From Nymphaea colorata (Eukaryota > Streptophyta > Magnoliopsida > Nymphaeales > Nymphaeaceae), in contig NC_045142.1 in assembly GCF_008831285.2 (NCBI RefSeq), positions 9,092,713 through 9,156,712 on the forward strand: 64,000 bases of DNA, in the 5' to 3' direction. The position numbers and the translations under genes were made by a program. The notes beneath the pieces are model-generated. The model was not told where the DNA came from. It worked only from the letters and a program-made list of their open reading frames with translations, and ran no database searches. This document shows positions 1 through 11,760 of this stretch, piece by piece (positions within the stretch are counted from its first letter, which is position 1; every line of letters starts with the position of its first letter).

Positions 1-876
1 TGCACCCATTCTCGTGGCATCATTTTATTTGTAACATGTCATTCTGTTCATTAGGTCATTCTTTCACAAATACAACAATTTTTTTATATAGAAAATACAA
101 TTTCTAAGAATACAATACTGTACATCTTCTTTCTGGGCCTAATCAACACTGATATTGTAAGGTTTCTGCAATTGGGCTCTACACGGTTAGTCCTAGTTGG
201 AATATTACATGTGTTCCATGGCTGGAGTTGCCTAAATTGAAAGGAACAAAAAGTGCTACTAAATGTTAGCAATAAATTCAGCAGCATGGCCTGAGCTTCC
301 CCCTTCTCAACAACCCACCCCCCAACCCCGGGACCCTGAAATTTTGAACATTTCAAACTTCACATTTTTTTTTTTCAAAAATTCGTTCTGCATTCCCCTT
401 TCCTGATGAGAAAACAAAAGTGTAGACAAATTTTCTGGCTCTGTCCCTGTTCATCAGTATAGCTAGATATTTATTGTTCAAATCTGCTAGCTAATGGAAC
501 ATATACATTTAAGTATACTTGTATCAACACATGCTGATAGAAATTATTTTTACACGAAAATACTATAATAGCAACCACGTCGCATGACCTTTGGAAGGCC
601 ACACATTAAATTAAAATGCTCCCATACCAAGGATGGGATTAAATGGCCCGGCTAAAGAATACATAGAAGCAACATGGTGAACTTCAACCCCCGCCTCCAC
701 CTCTACTTCAACATTCCTATCTCCAGAAAAACAGACATATACGTGTGCGATTGATGGAATTCAATAATGGTAAGTAAGAAGGTACATATTCTACAAATTA
801 AACCTAATATGAAAGCAGAAACCCACCTGAAATCATGAAACAAAAATGACTTCTTAAAAGGAAAAGGAATACTTGC

Positions 877-988
877 CAGCATCTCTTTCTACAATAGTTT
901 GTTGAAACTTCCACGTAAGCTCTAGGAACTCCTTCTCTGACTTTAAGTTACGTTTTGCATGTTTGGTTTTTCCCTCTATTGATTCTCC
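877..988 (-). CDS. Taxilin-like gene, exon 3 (start of coiled coil)
   Basis: The acceptor is CTTAG at 993-989. The exon reads GESIEGKTKHAKRN and on to the E/K/Q-rich heptad-type segment, 37 codons plus one base. The next bases are GCAAGT, the usual consensus of GC-AG introns; a GT donor four bases on (exon ending in GGCAA) is the alternative. The following taxilin segment (RDKLESLCRELQ) is not found in 1-876, so the next exon is outside the window. Confidence 0.62.
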
Positions 989-3900
989 CTAAGAAATAGC
1001 TTTATGATGAGAACAAAGAAAACATTTTCAAGTATATGCAAGAACTATGGCAATAGCAAAAGTATGTTTTTCAATAAATATCTTGATTATCAGTTATCAC
1101 CAAGGATGAAGAGAGATCTACAAGGACCAGACTGAACATATGAAGCTAGAATCAGTTTGCAGTTTTATAAAATCAGTGTAATTTGAGGAATGATTGACTA
1201 ACAGGTTAAGAAAATAAACAGCTGAAATATTTTCCATATTCATCTAACAAGATAATTTTCCATGATTGACAATATTAACAAGTTAAGCACATAACATCAG
1301 GAATCGTACGATACGGACACGTATCGTATAGGTCAAAGAAACCTATACGATACATCTTCGATACGCGTGCGTATCGTACGCGTATTGCACGATACGTGTG
1401 ATACACCCCCGTATCGTACGATACAGGTTAAAACACAAAATTTTTTATTTTTTAAAGTTTAAACACTCCTCTCTCTCTCTCTCTTCTTGTCTTTAAAGAT
1501 TCCAAGAGATGTAGGAGGGAGAGATTTTGCACATTATCATAAAAAATAACCAATGATTCATCGATTTGGGAGATATTATTGTTAAATCATGAAAGATGAT
1601 AACTATATCTTTTGAACTTGTAAAATTGTGATGTAATCTAAGTCCTAAAACTCCAAGTCCTAAGAGTCTAAGACTCTAAGTCTTAAGATTTTATAAAATT
1701 TTCAAGTTTAAAATTGTGATGGATGCTTATTATGTTATTTTGAATATCTAATTTCTTATTTTTGAATGTGTTGTTGATACACATGAATGTTCCTTATGTA
1801 TGATGATCTTTTGTATATTTGAATACATTTTGCTTGATTTCTGATTTTTTGTTCATTTTTTCAGATTTTTATAGATTTTTTTCTATTTTTTCTGATTTTT
1901 AAATATTTTTTAAAATCAAAAAATTAATTTTACGATACACCTAGGTTTGCGATACGTTACGATGCGGCGTATAGGTCGGCCCGACCGATACGCGATATGC
2001 TACGCCTTTTATAACATTGGTTTGAAGTACTGCTCCTTCTGGATATGATAAGCCATAACTATTCACCAGCATTCACCCTACAGGCATCCATCATCCACTT
2101 TGCAGCCATGCAGCCATCTAAACAGAAGAGGTTGAAGCAGTTCAAATGAGCACTCTTTTGGAACTCTAGACATCCATGAACTGCAAGAAAAAGCTTTTCA
2201 TGGCTGATATCTTGTCAAAAGATTAGCCCTCAGAACAATCCAAAGAAATTATGTTTAACTTGGTTATTTTCTTTTCCTTGCACCAAGCTAGAGAAAAAAC
2301 AACCAAGCATCTCCTTTGGTATTGCAAAGTCATAGAATGGTTACCAAAGACTACTGACTGGACTTGCAATAACTTTATAGGCTAATGAGTTACAGCTTTG
2401 GCGTACTTTCGCTTCAGTGGGAAATGCAATGGTGATTTGAAAGAAATAGTGGGTGCACCAAATAAATTCTCAAACTCAAAATCATCCACTACACAAATGA
2501 ACTTAGAACATGCCCAATATTAAAATGGCCACATAAAGACCTATCTGGTCTCAGTTGAGTCAGACAGGAAATAGATTGTCCAGCTTAATTTTCAGTTTAC
2601 TATGTTTATAACTTTATTATACTTGCTGATCTCTCATCATAATTTTATTCAATTTTGTTTTCAATAAAAGAAAAAGAAAGACCCATGTTGGAAGTCATAC
2701 ATATAAACTATGAATATAACCATAAAGTCTCTTGAATCACCACAAATTGATGCCTACAATGCATCACCAAGTTCGATACTACCAGTGTACTAAGTGGTCC
2801 TATATACACATTTCTATGCCTAAGCCATGTTAATTATATCTTATGTCACACAGGGAAGTGGATTTGCATCCATCCCATGTTGATGCAGCTATTTCTGTGT
2901 TTAGGTACTTCCCTATGTACCTGGTATGCCATGAACTCGATCCAGGTCAGATCTAGATCCAGGACACAAAAACAGTCAACCTGTTTAACATTTCAACTTC
3001 TTGAACCTTAATTCTTTTACTCATCTTCTACCCATCTCCCATATCTCCTGCATCAACTTCTGATCATCAGCGGAAGGTTGCTCCCAGGGGTGGAGCCAGG
3101 GGGGCTGGCAGGGGCCATGGCCCCACGTCAAAATTTCTATAAACAAAAATTTATATATAATTTTAGAAATTTTGTATTTAGCAAATATAAAATTTTAAAA
3201 GATTATATTTAGGCCTCTGTTAAAATTTTGAAACTATAGTTCGGCCCCCCTCACGAAAAATTCCTAGCTCTGCCCCTAAGTTGCTCTAGGGACGACCAAC
3301 TCCAGCAACGCCCTTCTCTTGCTTTTTTCTTTTTTCATTTCACTATTGATATTACATTCTTTTTTCCAACCAGAGAACTTCTCCATAATTTTGCTTCCAT
3401 TCTTCTTAAGTTTTTTGTTGTTTTTGTTAAGTTTTAACTTTTAAGATTAGGTTTTAGTTTTGCCTTTCCTTCTTGCTTAAAAAATCCTTTCTCTTTACCC
3501 CTTTTGGTATATGTTATTTTTATGGCTAGGTTTTACAGACTTTTACATCTGATTTATATACTGAGAAAATAAAAACTTCAGTTAACCCTTTAAGTTTTGA
3601 AAAGGAAATAAACATTGTTGCAATGCTTTCAAATTTTCTGCAATTCCTTTTTCTTAAATTTATGTGCTATACATTTTGCATTTGCAATGTTTTCATTCTC
3701 CTGTATAGGTATCAGTTTTATTTCTGTAGATTTTTTTTTATCTTCAATCACAATGGGTTATCCTGAACTTATCATTTTGCTTGAATTTATTTATGCGGTT
3801 GTACCACAAATACACGGGACTTGTGTGACTGAAATCTGTTTATGAGCAGCTGAATTCTGTGCATCCACCTTGCTGTCCTACTCATTAAACACATCAGGAA

Positions 3901-6061
3901 CAGACCGTAGGGGCCTGATTTTTTATCTGGACTGCCTCCTGACTATACAGTGGCAAAAGTGCATGTGCTCCCTGGTTTAGAGGTTCCATCCCTTGTAGAT
4001 GCCTATATTAGGCTAAGTCATCTCGCAGTCACTCTAACCATCATCTCAAAGTGTTTAGTTAAACTGCTCGAGAACTTGCAAACATTTTTTAAAAGATCTC
4101 CGCAACTAAATAAGTGAGGAAATGGCCAATAGTAAAATAAGAAGCGTACAAGAGTGCATGAAAGAGCACACTTTTTGAGCTCTAAAAAAGATTGAATCAC
4201 TCACAAGCTTTACATTTCTTGTATCTCCGACACTTCTTTCGTGAAGACCAGTAAGCATCTTAGCGCATACTTCAGTAGGAGAACTAGTCACTGTAAGAGA
4301 AACAGTCAGAACATCAACAAAACATAACGAAAATTTTGGGACAAGAGTTCAAGTTCAGCTGCAGACAGTGAATGGGAAATTTACTCTTTCACCTACAACA
4401 GAATACAGGAAATATTACCTGAATTTTTTCTTCATAAGTTCAAACCATGACAAATGCATCAAGTGATTCAAGGAAGTGCAAAATTTTGACCCTCTTATGA
4501 AAATTGATAAACTGAATAATGACAACATGTTTGTGTAATTCCAAGAATTATCAAAGTAGGTTGTGAACATTGACTAAAGCAGTTGCATGTGCTTGCATTG
4601 CACAGACACATTATTAACCATTTGTGTGTGACTTTGATTCAATATCAGATGTTTATGTAAACTGTCACAGGAACAAAGAGATTACCAAACTAGACACTGT
4701 TCAGGTTTAGAGGGCAGGAAAAAAAAAAGAGCATATTCCTGTGCAGAAATCAGCATATCACCAACTTTTGGGTTCTTTAAACAAGTTAAATAAAACAAGT
4801 TGACTCTCACTCCAGTACAATTTTATGGAAGATGACGGGAAAAGGACAACATAATGCAAATGTAACTTTCCTGCCTCTGGAAACAAAGTGAAGGATTGTT
4901 AGAGACAATAACAACATATTCTGACTGAGTACTTCTACCAGAGTGAATCTCTCAAAGCTTGAGTTTCATCAGGAACTGTTTCTCCATGTTCGATTGCCAC
5001 TAGCTCCCTCTATGGCTTTTACCCCTCTTATCCTAATAGCGAAGTTGCACGGCAACCCTTGTGGATCATGGGAATCCTTGATTAAGATAATTAAACCTCC
5101 ACTTATATGACTGTTAATTTTATTTGATCCTGCACATCTGCTTTCCATAACAGCCATCAGATTCGCTTCATCCAGGTGTCAATCCACCAAATTGTGGTAA
5201 GCTTTGCATATTTTTCCATACGCATGCACACAACCATAACCAAGGTGTCAAGTTTCTGAAGCACAGATGCAGTAACATTTCAAAAGGTTTAGATGCAAGG
5301 GATGCGTAAAATAGTAATTCCAGGGGGTAAATGGAAGTTACTTTCTGAGCTACCTGCCTCCATCCACAGAAAAATGAAAGTGCTAACTCTCCATTTTGAA
5401 CTCGCAGCCCTCACCACTCTCTAATCTAACAAGTAACAAGATTAAAAAAAAAAAATGTTATCAGCTAAGTCACACGAACACTTCTAAAAGGCAGAAGTAC
5501 CCATGTTGACATGACCCAATAGGGGTGTGGGTATGGGATATGGCTTGGACACCGCAGTTTCCAGTTTTATACTTTTGCTGGTATATTTCAGCATTGTTTT
5601 GTATGTTTTAGTATATTTTAGTTTTTTTTTGTTCAGTAGTATATATTTTTATCTACGTCACATAGGTTTTGCTTTTATAAAGCAGTACCCAAACTGTACA
5701 GGTACAATACAGATATGGGTACGGATATGGCCGTGGGTACATCCCGGGGACAGTAAAAGCAGTACCGGGTACAGTCAATGTACCCAGGACCATATCCGTA
5801 TCCTTTCTTTGTTTTCCTTTTATTGTTAGTTTGTTTGTTACTTTCATATTTTGTTCATTAGTTTCTTCTTCATAATATATACATTTCCAATCTTGAATGT
5901 GTTGTTTTATTTGTTTGAATTCATATGTATAAGGTCATAGCCCCATAACCCAAGTTTTTTTAAAATGGTCCATACTCATACCCATACCTATGTGGCATAG
6001 ATTTTTATGAATATAAACAATGAATTGATGTGTTTATTTGTTTAAAGTTTAAACTATTGTT

Positions 6062-6101
<40 letters not shown>

Positions 6102-8144
6102 ACAAATAACGTCTCGGAGTTTTAAACAACAAGGTTTTTCTCGGGTATAATACCGCGAGCTTGAAAAAAATGAGAAAAAAGGAAAAATACGGTAAAATTT
6201 TAAAAATTTTAAAAAACTAAAAATGGAAGAAAAATAAAATAAGTGAGAAACTAATAAGGATCAAGCAACTTCAACATGGTGCGGCAGCCTTTTAGGCATG
6301 CTTGTGTGACAGAGGACAAGACCAGGGCACTGACTTAGAACCCCAAAAAAGTACTTGAAAAAGGGGAATTTCAAAAAACACACCTAATGCATAGACAGTA
6401 ATTATAAACATGCCTACACTTATTCCTGGTTAATCAAAAACATCCATAAGAAAGGGCACCAACACCTCCATTGAGTTTCTGATAGTAGAATCAATGGACC
6501 TTTTTCTGTCTAATGAGACAGAATGAGAACTGTATTCCCTGTTGTTGGACTAGCACATAGTCTATTGACATAATGTCTCTTCGGAAACATCCAAAAAAAT
6601 TGCAATGAATCTATTCTCATGCAGATACACAATGGCAGGGAACCGCTGCCTACCCCCATCACTATCATATCAATAGGTGCAGTTGCAAATAGCAGTTGTC
6701 TTCCATTCCATCAATTCCAAGAGTTTATTGTAGTATATTTACTCTCTTCATTTCAATCTTGTGTTGTCTGATATTGGCAGTAGAGTGGATGTCAGTTATT
6801 TGTTTGATGGCAAGGACGAAACTCAACTGCCAGACAAGACATGGATTCATAGTTTCATACTCATAGGCCTTTCTGCAATGACTGCTATGTTATTCGACAA
6901 ACCAAAAGATGACAATTATTTTACTTGAATATCATGAGATACAGTAAAAATATCAAAAACTTTGAGAAATATACATCACATAAGATATTCCAAATGTTGC
7001 AAAAAAATCAGTATCCAATTCCTTATCCCAAACTTTAACAATGATGCCCATTGCTGACTTACGTGGCTTATAAAATCATAACAAGATGACTTAAAATTTT
7101 AAGTTATTTTTAAAATAGTTCTTTATCCATTTACTGGCTCAGTATCAACCTGGATGGGCTGACACAAGACAACTCAGTCTAATATTAGCTGATTTTTGAA
7201 TGACCTGAATCTGTCCCTGAAACCTTGCATAAAAAAGCCATTATGATGTAAAATTGGCCAATATGGGTTAACATGCACCAATATTTACAACAAAAAGTAT
7301 TTCCTAAAGCTTGGTCTTTACCTTTGAGGAATCACAAGGACGAGAACCCATCAATTTGGGATCCAATTTGGAATTTTTCTCACATGGACCAGCTTGGTTT
7401 GGAAGTAAAGTGATTAGGGAAGGTACACAAATGAATTAGGCACTGGTGTGCATGTTGACATGATACATATAACGATAGATAACCATAGGTTCATCATAAC
7501 AAAGGAGCAAATGAGAAAAACAAAAAAGAACAAGAAAACAGATCATGTTAAAAAACAAAAATCTGCTTATAACTCCACCACAACTGCATTCAAAGCACAA
7601 ACCAAGGAAGGAAGAGAAAGAAATGACTGTCAAGGTCCTCACCTTCCTCTGGTTCAACTGTGCCCTCATGAGCCCCATTAGTCTCCACAATGGTCCTACT
7701 AGTTACTTCTAGTGAGTCAAATTTCATCTCAAGTGGATCCCTGTCAGATAATGGAACAGGAAAATTTCTAGTCTTCTCAATCTTATATACTTCATTTTCA
7801 TCAGCCCAAGATTCAGTATCACCTGCTGCAGGATTAGAAGTTTCCATCCTTGGAAAGGCAGCAGTCGACAACAAATTCAGATTAAAACAGTCAGGTTCAT
7901 CAGATACTGGAGCAGCAGCATCAAAAACATTAGCTGTGGAAACCATCTCGTTGTCACCTTTCAATTGTTCAGTACTAGCTTTAGCTAGATTTTGTACTTC
8001 GATAAGCATACTTATGTATTCTGATGGTTGTCTCTCTGTCTCTGTGATGGGATCTGAACAATCTAATTGTTCTGGGGAACTCTCAACGAAACCATCTGGC
8101 AAAGAGTCCACTTCTGGAAGTTGGCTTTGCAGTGAAGCATCCAT
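877..8144 (-). CDS. Alpha-taxilin-like coiled-coil protein, 5' part (3 exons; 3' end outside window)
   Basis: Three exons read leftwards: 8144-7643, 7392-7322 and 988-877. Phases agree: exon 1 leaves one base, exon 2 (71 nt) completes that codon, and exon 3 starts in phase 0. Exon 1 encodes 167 residues of acidic, disordered sequence; its start contains LPEVDSLPDGFVESS, which I recall from plant alpha-taxilin-like proteins. Exon 3 encodes the beginning of the coiled coil (KRNLKSEKEFLELTWKFQQ ... ERDA), matching the taxilin stretch just before the conserved KLESLCRELQ segment, which must lie left of the window. Taxilins in animals bind syntaxins and act in vesicle traffic; the plant role is little defined. 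Exon 1 ends at AAG/GTGAGG and exon 2 at AAG/GTAAAG. Exon 3 appears to end at a GC donor. The start ATG at 8144 is the first in this frame after the 5' leader; its -3 base is weak (T) and +4 is G. The family call is from memory of conserved segments, without a search. Confidence 0.72.
1300..2010. repeat. Word-repeat element: CGTATCG/CGATACG ends, AT-rich core
   Basis: The left cluster (about 1302-1430) packs the word GTATCG and its complement CGATAC more than ten times in both orientations, and the right cluster (1931-2006) repeats the same words several times. Between them is an AT-rich core with a CT run at 1469-1483. Such words at both ends look like subterminal transposase-binding sites of a non-autonomous DNA transposon. 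No coding capacity and no clear target duplication were seen. Confidence 0.5.
3085..3278 (+). mobile_element. Short non-autonomous hAT-like MITE (CAGGGGTGGAGC family)
   Basis: The left end CAGGGGTGGAGCCAGG and the reverse complement of the right end, TAGGGGCAGAGCTAGG, agree at 13 of 16 bases. Flanking GTTGCTC(C/T) occurs on both sides (3077-3084 and 3280-3287), an imperfect 7-8 bp target duplication typical of hAT insertions. The core is AT-rich and non-coding. Related copies occur at 18232, 18566, 31123, 33060, 37853 and 48950. Confidence 0.6.
5519..6000. repeat. Word-repeat element: GGGTATGGG / GGTACC type
   Basis: It starts ATAGGGGTGTGGGTATGGG and ends in CATACCCATACCTATG; the two ends are inverted copies of one another with mismatches. 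A middle block (5687-5803) repeats ACAGGTAC, GGGTAC and GTACCC several times in both orientations. The TAGGGGTG terminus resembles hAT ends. Related sequence appears at 46100-46320 and 61150-61525. Confidence 0.5.
6069..6098. repeat. (TA)15 microsatellite
   Basis: Uninterrupted TA dinucleotides inside intron 2 of the taxilin-like gene. Confidence 0.95.
7322..7392 (-). CDS. Taxilin-like gene, exon 2
   Basis: This 71-nt exon is too short for an ORF scan. It is bounded by an AG acceptor (7393-7394) and an AAG/GTAAAG donor (GT at 7321-7320). Read from the base left over by exon 1, it gives 24 codons with no stop, a basic, polar stretch ending CDSSK. Intron 1 is only 250 bp. The matching phases on both sides are the main support; the sequence itself is poorly conserved linker. 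Confidence 0.6.
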
Positions 8145-9290
8145 GGAATCAACAGGTTTGCTCTAATCACTTCCTGCTTCTAAGTCAACCATGCAAAGTT
8201 ACCTGTCACAAAGACCAAAGTGTTCCTTCAGGCAGCTGAGACTCAGAATTATAAAATGCATTGAAATCAAACTTTAGTTTCTACTTAGTTCTTTGACATT
8301 TTTTATCAGAACATGCCAAATGCAAAAAATTCTGTCATCATTTTCTTGTCAACAAATTCTTAAGGGCGATTATTAAGAGATATAAATTCAACGATCCTCA
8401 TGCAATTGAAGTTGAAAAACCAAAAAACAAAAGAAACAAGTGTTGCCGATTCAGTGATGCATTCACTCCTAGCGCCAATGGTTAACGAATATAAACTGTT
8501 GGCTAAAGGGCATCTCTAAAGTGATAATTGCATCCAACACATAACAAACACAAAAAAGAGCCATGTCAGAGAAATATCAGTTACGCTACCGAGCATAATT
8601 TATGATAGAATCTCTCCGTCACTCTCTCACTCTCTTAGAACAATGAACGCTCAATGAAGGTTCAAAAAGCTTCGTTACAATCATCTTCAACCGAAACAAC
8701 TACAGAATAAAACACAATGAACCAAGAAGCCATAACCATCTCACGCAAAACCAACTAGCAGAAGTGCGGCGGGCACAAGCTCCACCAAAAACCAACCACA
8801 TGCCCAAACATTATGATCTCCATGATACAGCCGATAAAAAACAACATAAATCAGCCTTTTAAAATGCACCCAAAAAAGATCAGTACCGTCAGTTCCCAAG
8901 ACAAACATAAGACACCAACAGAGCAGGTTACGATTCTATCCAGAGGCAACTGCATAACACATTCAAAACCTTAAAAATCAAAGCAAACAGATGCAAACAT
9001 AGGGACGCTTCTTGAATTATGAAGTCAAAATGAGAAAGGAAAGAACAAAAAATATGATAAAAGGGAAGGTAAATTCATACCCACAACACGAGGAAGAACT
9101 AAAGTTTAATCAGACGATGAACGCTGTCAAAGACTCAGACCAGAACGAAATCCGAAAGCAGGAGGGAGAAAGCGAGAAAGAGAGATTGAAAAGGCGTGAA
9201 TCTCAGAAACAACGAGCCACGAAGTCGTAAACGAGCGTTGGAAAGTGGGGTTTCGCACTTACCCAAAGGGTCCCAATCAACAGAACCTTA
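8145..9290 (-). promoter_or_regulatory. 5' leader and promoter side of the taxilin-like gene
   Basis: Upstream of the ATG there is a pyrimidine-tract acceptor-like site ending in ACAG at about 8203, followed by an upstream ATG (8184) that opens a nine-codon ORF ending at a TAG near 8155. A likely donor (GTGG/GTATGA) lies near 9080, so an intron of about 0.9 kb may split the 5' UTR. The minus strand at 9090-9240 is CT-rich (CTCTCTTTCTCGCTTTCTCC), typical of a plant leader near its transcription start. The transcription start is not defined; no clear TATA box was found. All of this is inference from splice and leader patterns. Confidence 0.35.
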
Positions 9291-9439
9291 CACGCATTCG
9301 CTGACACTTGAAAGCTTTGCCTAAGAAATGCTATTTTTAACGTTTATTAGTATCATGGATTATGAATGATTTCAAGCGTACCGGCACAAGCCCGTAACAT
9401 TTCTTTTTGCTAATAATACAAGTGCAGTTGCATTTCGAG

Positions 9440-9735
9440 CTGTTAAACGAGCCCAAGTTTCACTCGAACTCTCTCGATAAAACTCGACTCTTTAATAAAC
9501 GAGTCGAGTTTAAGTCAAAAATTAATCACTCGAGCTTGAGGCTGGCAACTCAAACGTTCAGTGTTCAATTCTCAATATCTCTCTCTATGTTAAATCCGTC
9601 TGTTATATATGGGTTGGCTAAGCTCCTCCGAACCTTAGCTCGAGCATAGCCGAGCCAAGCTTGAGCCTAGCCAAGCTCAAGTCAGCCAACTCAAGCTGGA
9701 CTCAAGCTCAAGCCGAGCTCGACAAGATCGTGAAC
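9440..9735. repeat. Word-repeat element: GAGCTCGAG / CAAGCTC type
   Basis: The words CGAGC, GAGTCGAG, AAGCTCAAG and GCCGAGC recur in both orientations at both ends (9440-9545 and 9615-9725), giving another short element with distinctive terminal words. It sits just upstream of the taxilin-like gene. No ORF of note. Confidence 0.45.
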
Positions 9736-9740
9736 GTAGC

Positions 9741-11160
9741 TGTATTAAAAAAAAATGTTAGCTGTATCTGTCCAACAAATGAACCCGGCTAGGCTTTCTT
9801 AAATGATCTTCTTAAAAAGTAGTAAGTAAAATACTAACTTTTATTCCACTGTAAATCAGCCTATATGATTAAATTCCGTTTAGTTGATTCATGTTTCATG
9901 TTGGCTAATACATACCTTAAACACAAACAATTGTGTGTACTAAGATGGGTACGAGATATATAGTGATTTTAGTCTGGCGCCTTTGTATATTATCCTGGAG
10001 ATTGAAAAGGCATCGCCCACTTCAAACAAGGGATACAAAATCACATTGCTTTAGTGCCCTCTTGTATTAAAAATCTCAATGTTCTTGGCATTTCAAGTAT
10101 GTGCGTTTCCCAGTATTAAAAACTCCTGCACCTTTTGTTGTGTCTCCTGCATTCATGAGTTTGTATTGTTCACGTCAAAGATTTCTTCTTCACATGCTAC
10201 TTCATCTTTGAGATCATCATTGCCGGTGAGTGTTCCATCGTTAAAAGTTGCTTAGTTGCTTCTACCATCGAGAGCTTGTTTTCTTCTTGTTAAAAAAGAA
10301 AAGAAAAGCATGGGCATCAAGCAACGTCGCAAGTCCTTCAAAGCACGCTTAATTTAGTGGTGAGAATTGTGAATCCAGACGTCCCACCAACTTTTGAAAA
10401 CACCCTACCACCGATGTTGCCACATTATTGGTATATCTTCGATTGTTGTTGTCCTGCATTGCATTGCCAGCAGGTTAGTCTTTATTTTTTCTCACAATTC
10501 CAAATCAATATGCATGATGCTTAAAGAATTGATGATAGATATTGGCCAAAGGCTAAAGTTGAGGTGTTGCCTCTGCCTTGAGGAATTAGAACCATTAGAA
10601 GGTGCTTGACAATGGGAATGCAATGTTTTTAGATTGTTCTAGGAAGATTACTTCCATGATGCAAAAGTTATTATTGTGTAACAATATTTTACATGGATAA
10701 GGTGGGAAAAAATGAATGCAACTGAAGGATTAGATAGTAGACTCAACCAAACATGCTTAAACCAGGATCTGGTTGTGTTGTGCATCTTTTATGTTAACTT
10801 TTTATGATGTGCTCTTGTGATTTTTCTTCTAAATAATAGCCATTTTTTTGGGTCTGGATGGCTTCCCAAACCTAGAAGTTTGTGTTCATTTGTTTCATGA
10901 TGTTTGCATTATTTGGACATTTTTTACTTCATGCAGTTTTTGCTTATGTGAACTACCCTTACATCAGATAAGGGACAAGTAATAGCCTCTCTATTACAAG
11001 AACCCTCATTCTCTACCTAAAGCAAGATACCACCAAGTCTTGCACAGCCACTTCACATATCAAAGGGTTCTAATAAGGTTTCTTTGTATGAAGGTGAGTT
11101 GTGTAATACTATTTCTCATTAGATTTATCGCATCCATATACAATGCATATATATAATTTA
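9741..11160. other. Intergenic stretch, nothing recognised
   Basis: AT-rich sequence with only short, repeat-like open frames (for example 10394-10609, 71 codons). I see no protein motif, splice pattern or repeat boundary that supports a gene. Confidence 0.4.
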
Positions 11161-11164
11161 TAGC

Positions 11165-11760
11165 TTTGTATGGTCTATTTATTTACTTGGTGCTTGCCTT
11201 CCTTGTTAATGTGGGTATCCTTGTGGAACTGCTCCCAAAATATGTTTTTCCTTGCATGTGAGATTTCATAATCTTGTTCTTAAGCATCATTCAATGAAAA
11301 TGCAGGCAAATTTGTCTATTTAACTGTGCACAATCTTTTTTTATATATAAATGATTTCTATGGTTTTCACAATATGTTTATTAGCTTGGTGCTTGCCTTT
11401 CTTGTTACTAGTGTTGGATATCCTTGTGGAAGTGCTCTTGCAATATGCTTTCTTTTATGTGAGGTTCCAGCATCTTGTTTCTTAAACACTTTCAGTGTAA
11501 AGGACTTATAGATTTGTTTCTTTGGCCATCAATAATCATTTTATATATAGACAATTTGTATGGTCCGTATAATATTTTATTTGCTTGGTGCTTGTCTTGT
11601 TACTATTGAGTATTTTTGTGAAGGTGCTCTTGGAATTCACTTTCTTCTTTTGCTTTTGAAGTTATATCTTTTTGTTTCTTAAACATGCGCTAATGAAAAT
11701 GACTTGAATGTATCTATTTAGCGACACAATCATTTATATTATTTAATTGGTTGTTTATTT
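11165..11760. repeat. Three diverged tandem units of about 199 bp
   Basis: The landmark TTGGTGCTTG recurs at 11187, 11386 and 11585, exactly 199 bp apart. Each is followed by similar blocks (CTTGTTA..., GTATCCTTGTGGAA-like, GTGCTCTTG-like, TTTCTTAAACA-like). Divergence between units is considerable, so the duplication is old. The array lies about 1 kb upstream of a PIF/Harbinger relic and may belong to it. Confidence 0.7.

Larger units (their letters stand above)
989..7321 (-). other. Intron 2 of the taxilin-like gene (6.3 kb, repeat-filled)
   Basis: Flanked by exons 2 and 3, this intron holds three separate repeat insertions, listed on their own: the GTATCG-word element (1300-2010), a CAGGGGTGGAGC-type MITE (3085-3278) and a GTACC-word element (5519-6000), plus a (TA)15 run. 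Between them (2015-3080, 3290-5510, 6110-7300) I see AT-rich sequence with short open frames but no protein family I recognise. A further small exon here cannot be excluded, though the phases do not need one. Confidence 0.5.

Noticed and set aside
7690-8166. 158-codon plus-strand open frame
   Set aside because: It is the complement of taxilin exon 1, which has the recognisable protein and matching splice phases.
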